Below are positions 46,866 through 59,690 of a DNA stretch of 64,000 nucleotides, piece after piece; the first letter of the stretch is position 1, and the number at the start of each line of letters is the position of its first letter. Made by a program: the position numbers and the translations under genes. The notes under the pieces were generated by a model, which ran no database searches, had not been told where the DNA came from, and was given only the letters and a program-made list of their open reading frames with translations. Origin of the DNA: Scleroderma bovista (taxonomy: Eukaryota > Basidiomycota > Agaricomycetes > Boletales > Sclerodermataceae); contig JAYMGJ010000167.1 in the NCBI GenBank assembly GCA_037178675.1, positions 1-64,000 of the forward strand, in the 5' to 3' direction.

Positions 46866-47085
46866 GTAGTAGGAAATTGGTAACCCTGTAGTAACCTCAG
46901 TAGATGTTCAAGCTACTGTATTAGAGTAATACCTGTAGTAACTACTACAAGTTAGTATGAGTAAAAGAGTGTGTAAAGGACTACTTACCCTCAGTAGATG
47001 TTCAAGCTACTGAGGGACTAATGAAAATAGCTACTGTGTATAGTGTGCTCAAAATGCTTATGTAAGTGTTGTGCAGTCATGCACT
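46866..47085 (-). mobile_element. Diverged copia-type LTR (copy C2), opposite orientation
   Basis: Carries paired 'cctcagtagatgttcaagct' subrepeats and 'gtattagagtaatacctg'. It resembles LTR A2 (12.2-12.4 kb) in reverse. It faces copy C tail to tail with almost no spacer. Confidence 0.45.
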
Positions 47086-47439
47086 GAAGTACCAGTAACA
47101 CATGCTGGTTAACTTTCAACAGATGAGTCTCTTGCTAACCCATGGAAGTCTGGTCGCACATTTAATTTCTGATCCTTGCTGCTTGCTTCTCCTTAGTACA
47201 TATACTACATATACCCATTACCTCACATATACTATACCCTTGATATACCCTTCATTCAAAAGTACATGCTATCACTTTATGACTTACTGAACATAAAAAA
47301 GAAAAATCACATGTAGTAGCCTTTTAATACCAGTTATTTCCTGTAATGGGTAGTAGTCAGTGTGCAATAAAGATTTAGATAGTGAAAGTGAAAGGAGCTC
47401 AGGCTGATAGCTAGTGTGAAAAAAAATCAATGGTACAAA

Positions 47440-47552
47440 ATGCTTTTATTTTTATTTTACACAGGGAGAGAATTGAACTTAGACCTTGTGGACTCAAGCC
47501 TGCCAGCGTTAATTCACAGATGGGTGACGAATCCATTAGACCATAATGCCAA
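47440..47552 (-). ncRNA. tRNA-like relic with A-rich tail (possible SINE or retro-pseudogene)
   Basis: On the minus strand there is an A-box-like TGGTCTAATGG (complement of 47533-47543) and, about 50 bases on, a B-box-like AAGTTCAATTCTC (complement of 47468-47480). Directly after comes an A-rich run, 'taaaataaaaataaaag'. Acceptor and T stems do not pair well, so it is not a working tRNA. Pol III-type boxes followed by an A-rich tail resemble a tRNA-derived short retroelement. Confidence 0.3.
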
Positions 47553-47559
47553 CACTACA

Positions 47560-49160
47560 AAGCAATGATTTAAGCCTATGACTCCAATGTCCCTACAGTA
47601 CTATGCCACAACTTCTAAATAAACTATTATCAAACTTTGTAGTCACAGCTACTTGTAATCAATACTAGGCAATATTTGCTAATCAAGGATTATAATTATT
47701 GCGTTTTGTTTGGACATACTGTTGTTTTGTTTGGACATGCTGTTGTTTTGCTCAGACATGTTACTGTTTTGTCCAGACATACTTTCCATTTTGGTCAGAC
47801 ATACTGTGCAATCCAATTCGGGGTAAATAATATTTGTGCAAGTCTAATGTCATACTGGATGGGTATAACCCCAGCAAAGATGTAGCATGAGTCGTCGAGC
47901 CGACAACACCTTGTCAATCAGTGTGATCATAATCTTCGGGCTGACATGGCCAAAAGTAAGGTGTAGGTACTGGCGGCAATCATTCGCGAATCCCCTAAGG
48001 GCATTAGAGGTAAATTGATAGAATAATTCAAACTTTCATCCGAAGGTTCTCAGTAGGAGTAGGTGCCAAGCGAGGGAACTGAACAACTGATGGCAGAGAA
48101 GTTCAGACAGTCAAATGATATCCGTGTTACAGAACTGAACTTCGGACACTATAAAGAAGCTCAGGTCACAGGACTTCATTGACACAACAAACAAAGGATG
48201 CTCATACAGACGGAAACAAACACAAAGGTGAAGGTGAGAGATAAGATGCAATAAGCCACATTTAGAAGCATGTAAAGTTTCTGATGCTGAGTTACCTTTG
48301 TGATGATTTTCAACTGGTTGGGCAAGATGTGACCATTGACCTGAGTAGGTTGCCCTGTGAAATGACTTTGAAAGCAGCAAAGATAAACACATTATCACGA
48401 ACTGATCATCATGTGACAAATACTGACAGGGCTCTGACATGCTGAGAAGATGAATGTGCATATACAACATCACAGAAGTACTTGAATGGGTGTAGGATAC
48501 AAGATCATTGGGTTTTGGGGCTTGGTGGTGTTTGTTCTGTTCATCTACCAGCAATGTGTTAGTATAATGATAAAGTCTGTGAATTTGCTTCAGTGTTATA
48601 TAGTATCCAGAATGTACTCTATTGAAGAACTTCCAATGCAGTGGAGTGCCTCACCATATCCTGGGTGTTTGTAGTTTGCACGTATTACAAGATTCACGAT
48701 AATACTTCCTCCCTGGGGGAGTATCACAAGGGAAACAAAGTATTTGCCGTCAGCGACGACCTTTTCCTAGTCCCACAGATGGCCATTTGACCTGCTTTTG
48801 CATAAGGCTCAACCAACAAATGACACCATTTATTGGACTCATACATCTTTGTTCCAAAGTTCCATCTAAAACATTGAAGGTGGCCCCTAGTGCCATAGGT
48901 GGATGCGCCGGAGAAGAGAAAAGCGTATTTCTGTGGGTCGAGAAAGGTAAAACTCTATGCTCGCCATGGTTTGGATATGAAGTCTGTTTGGAGCTGTATG
49001 TTTTCAGAGAGCAATATGTTGAAAATTACTTGTTGCTGTTGACCACGATAACACCGAATGTACGCCTGCTAGAACAAAAATAAGTATAGTTTTAACAGTT
49101 CAACAGGCAATACAGCAGCGTTTGTGTGCCATCTTCGCCTACGTTACGACCTGTTACAAC
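47560..49160. other. No gene recognised
   Basis: About 1.6 kb of AT-rich sequence between the last repeats and the trehalase stop. Short frames (47676-47885, 48111-48554, 48787-49083) have no recognisable domain. A short repetition 'gttttgtttggacatactgttg' occurs three to four times near 47700-47790. Confidence 0.6.
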
Positions 49161-49172
49161 TCCCACCACTTT

Positions 49173-51947
49173 TCATACCCACGAAATAAGCGCGGAGACC
49201 ACCAATGATGCCAAGACAGCGATGGCGACCGTTGCAGGGACCGATTGACCCACTATCGGAAGTGCCCCGCTCGACGAGTTGCCACCAGTGCTACTCGTAT
49301 CCGCTACGAGGGGCGGACACTCGGGTGCAACGAGCAAGTGGCCGTAGTTTGCTGCAACCCACAGTAGCACGCCGTTCGTCCATCCAAAGCCGGCCTGTAC
49401 GGTGTACTCTCCCCCATAGCCCGATGAGTCGACATCCAGGTTCGAAAACTTCTCAAACATCTACAATCCACATCAGTCAGAAACGCAAGGGTGCGGAGAG
49501 TAAAAAAAAGAGACAAAGGACACACGTTTCCAGTGTTACCGATGCTATCGGTGAGATTAAGCTGACTGTCGGGGAGACGGGGGAGCAAGTTGGGTATCGA
49601 GCCACCCGTGGCCTGCCAGCTACAGAGGGCACTCGTGAAGTATCTGTTCGCGAGCTCCCTCTCGAGTGTGGCTGCCCAGCCTTCGCCCACAGTCGCGTTC
49701 CCGCCGTTGATGACTGTCCCACTGAGCATGTTGATGTCCGCTCCGGGTCCGGTCACCGTCGCATTTTGGGATGCCTGCGCAAAACGGATTGGTTGGCCGG
49801 GGAGTTGGGATTCTATGAAACCAAGTTGGCCAGAAGGCACGAGGTCGTACGTCGATTGGCCCGATCCGGGCGTGGGGAGAGCGTTGGTCGTGAGGTTGGA
49901 TGGAAGTGCGTTTAGTGCTTCCAAAATAATATATTGGTGGGGAGGCCACGCGTTTGGGGCATCCCTGGTGTAAAGTCACGCAAGTTGATAAACAACGGGA
50001 TGAGTGCTGGCAGTGCTCACCATTGAAGTCCAGTCCAATCAATGAACGTGGTAGGAACCGTTCCGTTGTACCTGTTCATAACCAGGTTGACAGTAGCAAA
50101 GTATCCAAATGCGTTGGATTGCGAGGCGAGAACTTCATCGGGTATGATGCCATTCCATACAGGGTAGAACGTCGCCGTGCTGAAGATGCTGTTGCGTGAG
50201 TTGGACGTGAGGTTGAAGTCATAGAATGCCAGCTTATTGGCATCCCATGTGAGATCCAAGATCCCAGCACGGATGCTACCAGCGGTTTGCTGGTGGATTG
50301 CAGCATATGTGGCATTGGATTCGCCGTAGAGGGCAGACAACAGCATGTGGGCCTTGTCTTGGTAGAAATATGAGCGAAGCATGTAAAAGCCAGGAAGTAC
50401 ACGTACATAGGATGCTATTAAGACAAACAGGAATAGTGTTCTTGATATTGTAAGTACGAAGGCCAGGGTTTCCTAACTGAGGGACGGCCTCGAATCGGGA
50501 GGTGAAGTCCCACCCACTCTCCGCACCAGAAGCAAGTTCACTGTAAAGCTCGTCGGCCTGCTCATCTGTGAGAGCAATCGCAAGGGTGGGATCATGTACA
50601 GTGAGATAATCTGTTGACCGGAATGCCCGGAATTAGATCAAAACACCATGTGATGCAGCAGGGAACTGACCAGTGAGGTACGACTCTGGACGAGGGGCAG
50701 TGTTGTTGACAGCGTAGTGTGCCATCATGTAAGACTGATTGGTATACGGGCTCGTGACCTTTACCATACGACTATTGGCCCACCATGACAATTCGGTCTT
50801 ATGGATTAATTAGGTACTGCATGCCAAAGTACCAAAGGCCACACACCTCTGCTAGAGGTAGTGCACGCTGTAGAATGGACGTGTCATTAGTAGCAACGAC
50901 ATAGTCATAAACCATCTAAAACGGAGAATCAGCATGGCAGAACGCATATACCTATATGCTTCTCACGTGGGTGAAGAGAGGTGGCTGAGATCGGTTCAGG
51001 TCTAAGAAAGTATGGGTATCCTCTGATGGCCAAATAAAGCACGGATCTTACAATAAGTGCGTCCTCCATTAGGGATAAAGCCAAAGTCCTCGAGTTCGTC
51101 CATAAAGCTCTGTAGTGTCGCGTTGATGGTGGAATACAGCTCTGATTTCAGCAACCCTTGAATGATCCAGTAGCTGTCCCAATAATCTGAGTAACAACGT
51201 AGCGTAAGCCCTCGTCGCAATGATCTGCATGTGATTCACTGACACTGCTCTCTAAAGCGACCACCAGGAACAACGAAGGTGTGATTCAAAGGTATAAAGG
51301 TGCCCTCGCATGTGCCACCTGGGAATTCGTCACAAAGAGCCGACTGGTTGGTCGTGCGTGCAAGCTGGGTCCAGTATCCATGTACGATTTGCGAAAAGGC
51401 CCTCAAGAGTGGATCTATGACGTCGTTCAAGAACGCTGGGTTGACGTTGAAGTTACTCAGCTCAGCGGCCTCAAGTTCGAGGCCCTCTCCGGAAAAGTCG
51501 TTTTCAACGAAGGTAACGATGTTGCCTTCTGTGACATTGGAAAGATTGAAGGCGGAAAAGTCCGACAGGACCTGTTGGGACGATTTGATGGTGGGCTTGT
51601 CGACAAACGTCTTGGGATCGGAGAAGATCTGTGCAATATTGACGGTCTGGAGCAACTTGTGAAACAACGGATGTCAGAGGATGGGGATGTGTTATAAATC
51701 AGACGTGGAAACTAACCGCACCGGCACAGAATATTTGACCAATGCACCATGCTTGGACAGGAGGCAGTGATGCCGGAGATGGGAGTGTTGCAGTGACTGG
51801 GGCTGTTGGGCTAGGCACCGAGGAACTGATCGTCAGCGTTGGGACAGCCGTCTGTATCGTCACCGTCGCTGCTCCCAACACCTGCCTCGCAGGGACGACG
51901 AACGCTGCGAACGTCAGAATCGAGCACAACATGGGAAGGACACGCAA
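49173..51947 (-). CDS. Secreted acid trehalase, GH37
   Basis: Hydrolyses trehalose to two glucoses, outside the cell or in the vacuole. A signal peptide ('MRVLPMLCSILTFAAFVV..ARQVLGA') starts at 51947. Multiple short introns occur, for example 51716-51656 and 51243-51187. Trehalase signature 1, 'PGGRFREQYYWDSYW', is completed across an intron. Other landmarks are 'LNRSQPPLFTH', 'SGWDFTSRF', and signature 2, 'QWDAPNAWPPHQ', again completed across an intron (about 50035-49976). There are many N-glycosylation sequons. The C-terminus is a Ser/Gly-rich linker plus a hydrophobic stretch 'VAIAVLASLVVSALISWV', suggesting membrane or GPI attachment. Length and motif order fit intact fungal GH37. A MITE lies 254 bases upstream of the start. 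Confidence 0.93.
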
Positions 51948-52200
51948 TGGTTATCCTTGACTCTTTACCTCGGTTGAAGGCGGGGTCCCATTATTTTTCC
52001 CCAAGTCAACATTATATAGTGCGGATGGCGGTGCATGGATACTCCCCACAGAATCACCGAACTTCAGAGGCATACCTGGTAGGTGGCAGCCTGGGACTTG
52101 TTTGAGCCAGTCCCACTCAAGTATGTACTATGTGACTCTTTTGTTGCAATCTGCCACAACGGAAGTATCATAATCAATCGAACGAATTCAAGATAACTAG

Positions 52201-52543
52201 CTACTATCACTTACACCGTTGTCGGCACCCCCACCCATTCGGCACTTTGGTTTTTTACCACCCACCGCTCAACTACACACAACATTGACTAGTATAAAAT
52301 TTATTTTATACCACTCGGATACTCTGATAGCTTGAAGCATCAATATACGTGCAGTAGTTGTTGAGATCACAAAAAATGCTGGGTTGAACGGCAGTCACGC
52401 TCATTTGTCACCCAAGTTGTCACAACTGCCGAAGTGGAGTCACAATTCTCACCACGGAATCCGTGTGACAGCAGTGACATATGGTGACATTTCTGTGACT
52501 GCCGAATGGGTGGGGGTGCCGACAACGGTGTAAGTGATAGTAG
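52201..52543. mobile_element. 343-bp MITE with 44-bp terminal inverted repeats
   Basis: 52201-52244 and 52500-52543 are perfect inverted repeats beginning 'ctactatcacttacaccg'. The centre is AT-rich with no coding frame. A TA lies close outside each end (one base in), compatible with a TA target as in Tc1/mariner-type elements. It sits in the trehalase upstream region. Identical ends suggest recent movement. Confidence 0.88.
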
Positions 52544-53431
52544 GTAGCCGTCTAAGCCCGCACTAAACAATCATCATTTGCCGAGATGACAACGGAGAAT
52601 ATCGCAGCAGTTAGCGTTCACGCAGCATGTATGGCAAAGGCTGAGCCTATATTATGGAGCAAATTTTACGGGATGATGAGGATCAAGTCTTAGGAATGTT
52701 CATTCCTGAAACCTGCTGTAAGTCAACCCATCCAGACCACATGGGAATACATAGATCGATCAACCAGTCAGACTACTGGCCTGTCTGGAGGCATTTATAG
52801 TTGCAAGCAAGCTACAAATACCACAGCCTGTGTCACAATAGTCACTGCCCACGGGACGATCCTATTTATAACACACAGAAACACACAGGGCTGACTTTGT
52901 TTTGGTCAAAGAAAACCTTGAGGGAGATTTCGGAGACTTAACAGCGTCCCTTCTCAGGGCACAATACCTCTCCTCTCCTCGGCCATGATCTGACACACAA
53001 CTCTTTTGTCTACTCAAAAGTGTGCTACGGTCAACATGTTCAGGCAGTACAACAGACAAAAAAAGGGCAACAAAGGACTCAACGCATATGGCCAAATACC
53101 CCTAGCCTCACCAAGTATGAAGACATCGCCAAGGACGTGTACTTGTCCGCTCGCGAGGAAGAAATAATAAAAAAATATCATTCGAGATGGACATTTAGTC
53201 AAAGGCGTACTTACGAGTACCCCACGCGCCACCACCCCACGCCTCTCCTTGTCTCTTTCTCAAGAAACCGCACGCACGCATGCACCGGGGCCAAGACCGC
53301 AAATAAGTAAACCAGCTCCTCCACCCGCTCTCGAGATTACATATACGCTTTCAACGAACACCACGCACCTGGCCACTCGACACGGCGTGCCAACGACCAG
53401 CTCCAAGTCCATGCCTCTCGTTTCCTGAGCT

Positions 53432-55725
53432 CTAATCGACCATCAAGCGCTCAGTCAGCAGGCCTTCACCATACGCCATACTCTCGAAGATGACTTGTCT
53501 CCAGATACTGTTCACGAATTCGTGTGCCTCTTCCTCCAGGACCTGCGTGCATGGAGCAGTCAGTGGAAACGCGCACGGGAAGGAATAGGTGGACGGGCAT
53601 ACCGGTTCGAGTCCCTCGACCAGCTTTTGGGGTGCCTTGTGGTCTTTGAGATGCTCGACGACAAACATGATCAGATCATCATCTTCGAGTTCACCCAGAT
53701 ACTTGACCATCTGGCGCTTAACAAGCGGTTCGAACTTCCTGTCTATCATGCTCTGCACGACAACAGATGGTGAGCAAATGCCGGGTCAATCCGGAATGAA
53801 TCACGCACATCGTTGAGACCGTCCCATCGCACTTTAGCCTTGAACAGCGACTCCTTGTCGTGTGGAACGGATTGTTTGATCACTTCCAAGCGCTCCTTTG
53901 CCTTTTCGCCTTCTGCAGGGCCAAAATCGAGCTTGACAAGCGGTGCCTTGCGCTTCTTGATGCCCTCGTCTTCCTCCTCTTCTTGCCCGAACACGGCTGT
54001 CTTTGTGTCTTTGGCCGCGGGCTCGGCACGCGTTGGCGCAGGGTTGAGCAACACGTTGAGCTTGACAGGCGCACCATCGTCCAGGAGCATGCCCGCTTTG
54101 CGCTGCTCCTCGGCGAGCGCTTGCATGTCCTCCATTTGGCGGGCGAGAAACTTCTCGGATTCGATCCGTAGGTTCTCCGCCTCACGGTCTTCGTATCCAC
54201 GGGACTCAGAATCTGCTGCTTCCTCCTGGGTAACTCTGCGCACGCGGGCTTGCCTCCACCGGACCCTAGCAGTGGCATTATGCCATGGCAACCACGAGAG
54301 ATAGGCGCGGGTATACATACCTGTCGACGTAGAACAACTCGTCACTCTCGTCGTCGTCCCAGACGTCTAACCGAGCCTGCATTTCTACTCGATCTCGTTC
54401 CTCTGCCTCTCTGATAGCAGTCTGTCGTGCTATTGCCCGTTCGAGGGCTGCGATACGAGCTCGCTCTCGAGGCTCGTACCGACGCTCTCGCTGAAAAAGG
54501 TGAGCGGGTTTGCAGTTTAGCATCGTCACGGAGAGGTGCTTGGAATGGATGAAAAAGTGCGCGAAAGACTCACGTCTTTGAAGGAGAGCTCCTCGTCCCG
54601 CCGCCTCGCTTCTCTCCGCTCCCTCTCCAGTTCCTCGTCTGACTTTGGCCCTCCAATCAATGCACCCGTCGCCACTGCCGAGTCCTCTGCCTTAACAAAT
54701 CCAACTGCTTTGTTATAGTTTTGAGGACCTTTTGCTTGCGCCTGTTGACCCTTTCCAGCGGGCGATGGAGAAGGTTGCTGTTGCTGTTGCTGCGGCTTAC
54801 CCCACTCCCTCGTCTTGGGTCCGCTTGGTGTGGTAGACGACAGTATATGCGGTATGCTCTCCCGGACTTCTCTTACTTTTTCGCGTTCTCGCTTTGCAGC
54901 GCGCTCGCGGAACTGAGCGATCTCGGAGATGACGAGGCCGCGCTGGCCTTCGGGCAGATCAGCTTCTTGGAGGTCGTGCAGGTGGGGTGGGATGACGTAG
55001 CGTTCTTTGTCGATCAGGCCGCGGTTGGCGGCGTCTTGTGAAGAGCGAGTGATTTCCTCTACAAAAGAATTGATTTTGTGGCGCGCCTGTTGTACCATGG
55101 CCTCTTCCGCCTGTCACACGATCAGTATACGAAAGTGTGGAGTGGAATGAAACGTACATCCGTCTTCATTTTCTGCGCTGAGTAAGCATCGAGGAAGAGC
55201 TTCGTCTTTTCGTCGGCTTTGATCTGTTGCAAGGGGTGACGACGTAGGCTTGAAAGGGATCAGTCATGATTGGGGAGGACGCACCAATAATTTTTTGTTT
55301 GCGCATCCATCCTCGAGCGCTGGGAGCTCCACACCCTGGAGCAGCGTCATACATCTGAGCGCCGAGTCTGGGTCTTCGAATTCTACGAAACCAAACCCCT
55401 GTGGCTTGTTAGCGGGTGTGATGAGTCGTTTGAATGCCTTCATTGGCCCACATGCCTGGGTACGGGGTTGAGCAAATCAGATTAGAAGCAAAACAGGCAA
55501 GTTACTCACGCCGAGTAGTTTGTTGAGAAAGTCGTCCGTGATACCACCTGATATCGACCCGACGAAGAGGTTTGTCTGTTTGTGAGTCGGGGGTGCCATT
55601 GCAAATGGCTGATGGAGCATTTGCTGCTGCTGTGCGAGAGCCGACATTGAGGGTCCCTGGCCATACGATGGCAAAGGTGGACGCAGACCAAGTCCTAGCC
55701 GATTTGGCACAGGCTGCATGTTCAA
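53432..55725 (-). CDS. RBM25-like splicing factor (RRM, ER-rich, PWI)
   Basis: An N-terminal Gln/Pro-rich stretch precedes an RRM with RNP2 'NLFVGSI' and RNP1 'GFGFVEF'. The middle is rich in Arg/Glu ('REREKVREVRE', 'RERARIAALERAIARQ'). A C-terminal PWI domain lies in the last exons ('RKFEPLVKRQMVKYLGELEDD', 'FVVEHLKDHK'), ending 'GEGLLTERLMVD'. RBM25 and its yeast relative Snu71 associate with U1 snRNP and influence 5' splice-site choice in the nucleus. At least six introns. The start is the first ATG of the N-terminal frame; an additional short upstream exon ('NNLIQLTQSTL') is possible. Divergent from the CCDC25 gene, with 185 bases between starts. Confidence 0.88.
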
Positions 55726-55910
55726 TGTTGACTGGGTTAGTTGGATGAGGTTATTCTGTGTAGGTTAGCATATACAACGAGCTCTGTCTGCGGCTGAGAC
55801 ACCCACAAGAGAGATAAAATAAAAATCAAGTGTGAAAGCAAAGACGCAAGTGAAGACGCCAAACGCCTTCGCGGATTTCCCACGACAACACCTTCGTCTG
55901 CAACGACGAC

Positions 55911-56890
55911 ATGGTTCTCTTCTTCTCCTCGACCGGTAAGGCATTGAAGAGTGCGACTGAAACTCGCTCATGAGAAGTCTACTGTAGCTACTAAGCCACC
56001 CGTGACCATCTATATGGGCAAGGACAAGGTCGAAAGTAGGTGATCCTTAGGAATGGACACGAAATGCTCATTGGAACAGATCAGACGAGGACCTGATCAA
56101 ATATGCATGGCCCCAGGATGTGTGGTTCCACGTCGACAAGTTGTCGTCTGCACACGTATATCTGCGTATGCCAGAGGGCATGGAATGGGAGACCATCCCA
56201 CAGGCACTTCTCGTCGACTGTGCTCAACTCGTCAAGGCCAATTCTATCGAGGGTGCGTGGCTTGCATCGGACATGTGATGCACGTTCACACATTTCATAG
56301 GAAATAAGAAAGACAATATCACAGTCATATATACCCCTGCTGGCAACTTGAAGGTATGGATGATACACCTGATGTCGGATAAGTGGTGAACCTCCTCGAA
56401 GAAACAAGGAGACATGGCAATTGGCCAGGTGGCTTTCCACAGCGACAAGACGGTTTGTGCTTTGGATCTCTTGTCATCCGTGTCTTATCCGTTTTGCGAT
56501 ACAGGTCAAGAGAGGTGCATCTGCATGTATAATTCCCTGTACTAATAGCTGAGCGCTTCTTAGTACACATCGCGAAGAGAGAGAACCCCATTGTAAATCG
56601 TCTGAACAAGACCAAGGTCGAAAAACAAGTCGATCATGAGCAAGAGCGCATCGAGCGCATCAAGAAAGAGAACGCAGAGAAACGGACCATTGCCGCTCAG
56701 AAGGTGCTTGTGCATTTCTTGAATCGGTTCCATGTGCTTACATTCATTACAGCAAAAGGAAGAAGCTGAGTTGGCACAACAAAGAGCAGCGGAAAAGGCT
56801 GCGCGATCATACGACTTGTTGTTCGATGTAGAGGAGGACGAGGATGCACCCAAGTTGACTGGCAAAGCCATCGAAGAGGATTTCATGTAG
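55911..56890 (+). CDS. CCDC25 / NFACT-R domain protein
   Basis: Exon 1 is very short ('MVLFFSST'), followed by introns at about 55936-55990 and 56039-56084. The main part carries 'TIYMGKDK', '[20 protein letters not shown]', '[12 protein letters not shown]', '[11 protein letters not shown]' and 'DNITVIYTP', the NFACT-R (DUF814) fold of the CCDC25 family. The C-terminus is a charged coiled coil ('[16 protein letters not shown]') ending 'EEDFM' at 56890. NFACT-R domains bind RNA or tRNA in ribosome-quality-control relatives. CCDC25 orthologues are widely conserved but less well understood in fungi. Its divergent promoter is shared with the RBM25-like gene, and PRMT3 follows 127 bases downstream on the same strand. 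Confidence 0.88.
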
Positions 56891-57017
56891 TAGTTACCTA
56901 TTATGGCCAATAGCCCCTGTGTCCAAATACTACAGATGGAAAAAAATCTTCCAATCAGAGTAGCAAAAGGCAGCCAACCGCAAAATTTACAGGCGTCGCG
57001 AGCTCAACGAGTTTGCC

Positions 57018-59269
57018 ATGAGCATCCGATTCGCTGCTCCACCTCCCGTCGATAACACTGACGACGATGACAAGCTGTCGCAGTCCACGGGATCCAACTC
57101 GGATGATTACCCAGAGGAAGATAACAACTTTGACGACTGGGTGTCCGATCAGGAACTCAGTCGCCCTTGTCAGTCCTTGTTCGAGGACAGGAGTTTCCCC
57201 ACTGCGGACGCCGCATTGAACTACGACGAGTCTGTGCATGCGTTTAGCCTGACGGAAACGTGCACAAAACTGAGTGGGTGCTTGCTTGATATGCTAATCC
57301 TTGGAGAAACTGACTGCTTCTATTACATGTTTCAGACCTGGACCTGCATAAACGGATTCGATTGATCAATTTCATTCGCAAACATGTGTGTCGACGACAT
57401 TTTATATTTTACTACAATTATCACACTCGTTTTTATCACGCAGAAACCAACCTCGACCGATGTCAGCAATTTAACAGGGAAAGAGTCCTTTTTCTCCTCA
57501 GACGAGTACCTCATACCCGTGATCGAGGATGATCCACTACTCCGTGTGTTCAGATCTGCTTACTGCGCTATCCGTTATCTAACGGACCGTTTCTTTTTAG
57601 AATTGGATCTCGGTGATTGGTCCGATGATGAGGATCCGCCTTTTTCAGTCGCTGCTGCTACTAGCAGCAGGTTTTCTGAAGAACCTGTTGATCTTGCCAG
57701 CGCCATCCGCCGGATCCGTGTCCTCGAACAGAAGCTTTCGCATGCACAGAGAGCGCTCGTCGACTATCGCACCATCATTGCACAAAAGGTCGACATCGAA
57801 AGCCTCGCTGGGATCGCCACTGAACCAGGGCCTTCGACAAAGGAGGCCTTACGCGACGATGATTCGCACTACTTCCAGAGCTATGGCGAAATTGGTACGG
57901 AACATTGACTCTTTTCGTTGGACGTACGCTGAACTCTCGTACTCAGAGATCCACGCTGTGATGATCCAGGACAGAGTCCGGACGGCTTCGTACGCGTCGT
58001 TCATCCTGAAGAACCCGCTTCTGTTCAAGGACGCCACCGTCCTCGATGTTGGATGCGGGACGGGGATACTTTCTTTGTTCGCGGCCAAGTCAGGCGCACG
58101 GAAAGTGTATGCCGTGGACGCGAGCGATATTGCAGAAAAGGCCGAGAAGATCGTACGCGCGAACGGTCTGGAGGATATTATCACGTGTGTCACATTTTTT
58201 TGTTCTTGGGGGCTTACTGATAGTGATTGAATCTGCGCAGTGTCATACGCGGGAAGGTGGAGGAGATCAGTCTTCCAGACGGCGTAACCCACGTCGACAT
58301 TATCATTTCCGAATGGATGGGCTATGGACTCTTGTACGAATCCATGCTCGACTCTGTCCTGAACGCGCGTGATCGATTCTTGTCACCCAACGGGGGCGTC
58401 ATGGCGCCTAGCCAGTGCCGAATGAACCTCGTACTGTGCGAAGCAAATGAACTTTATAAGGAACGAATTGAATTCTGGAGCGATGTCCACGGTGCGTAGA
58501 ATATCGCTTTGTGGCGGCGGATTTCCGTGTGCTTACCCTAACATTAGGTTTCGATCTATCGGAGATGGAGAATGATGTATATAAAGATACTATTGTTGAT
58601 GTCGTACCTGCCGAATCTGCCGTTAGCGATCCCTGTATCATCAAGGTAACCTATTTACTCACATGTGTCAGCAGATGACACGGAACTGACCCTGAACTCC
58701 CGTGTGCACAGGACCTGTACCTTGGTACGATAGCCCCCCGCCAACTTGACTTCAAGTCCCCCTTCACACTCACCTGCACATCTCCCAAACGAATCAAGAT
58801 CCACGCATTTGTGCTTTACTTTGATACCTTCTTTACGACGACGGGAGCATCGCTGGATCCGTCGATTCCCGCAACGATAATCAAGGAGGGTGATGCTATA
58901 CTAGCAGAAGTCTGGCCTGTCGGCGGAAAGCCCATGCCAAAGCGCCGTGCGAGCTTGGGTGCAGGACTCAAGGGAAATAGGGTAACCAGTTTCAGCACGG
59001 GACCACTCAGCCATCCAACGCATTGGAAACAGACGGTGTTCTTCTTGCGCGAGCCTATCACGGCGGAAGAGGGTGCGTTTGTTTTTTGTCTGTGTATCTA
59101 GGACCCGAGTTAATGGTTCCATGCAGGTACTGTTGTGTCGGGAATGTTTTCATGTAAGAAGAACGATGGGAACTCGAGGGAGCTCGATGTCGAGATTCAC
59201 TACTCGGTCACGCGGGCAGGAGAGGAATCTGCGGGTGAGACTATTGTACAGATATATACGGTGAGCTAG
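57018..59269 (+). CDS. PRMT3: PRMT3-type protein arginine methyltransferase
   Basis: Transfers methyl groups from S-adenosylmethionine to arginine (ribosomal protein uS5 in characterised PRMT3). The acidic N-terminus includes a C2H2-like region ('[11 protein letters not shown]...YDESVHAF'), then '[13 protein letters not shown]' across an intron. The catalytic core shows motif I '[19 protein letters not shown]', post-I 'YAVDAS', the double-E loop '[11 protein letters not shown]', and the THW loop '[11 protein letters not shown]'. The protein ends 'VQIYTVS' at 59269. About seven introns, all GT-AG. The first zinc-ligand pair has only one clear Cys, as often seen in basidiomycete members (memory). 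Convergent with glutathione synthetase. Confidence 0.93.
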
Positions 59270-59690
59270 AGGCGAAAAGACTGGACGGGGTGCCAGACGA
59301 GGCGCAAAGCTTTCGACCTTGTGGGTGAATAACAAGACTAGGTAAATCACAGAAAGCCACGGACTGAGCTCGTAAGCAGCCGCTATCAGAAGACTTGTCC
59401 TTCCAACGCGAACATATTTCACCTGGCTGTCCAAGCTGGCATACCCGAATATACTTAAACTTTCCCGCTATCCACCTATGACATCAAGCCATCATTTCCT
59501 CTTTCCATAAAAAAAGCATCTAATAACATTAGGAACAGCGTAGATTGTTTCTGAACAACCAGATTAACCTGCTTCGCCCCGCCGAGCCAGGCGTACTTCG
59601 GAAGGCTGGCGGTGCGTCCATTCAATGTGACAGGTCTTCCACCCTTGCAATTCCAATTCTACCGCATTCCTGATTTGTCGACATAGGGGT

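Noticed and set aside
49205..49973. Plus-strand open frames (236 and 127 residues)
   Set aside because: They are antisense to the last exons of the trehalase, whose motifs and introns are unambiguous.
53813..54304. Plus-strand 163-residue frame
   Set aside because: It is a shadow of the Arg/Glu-rich central part of the RBM25-like gene on the other strand.
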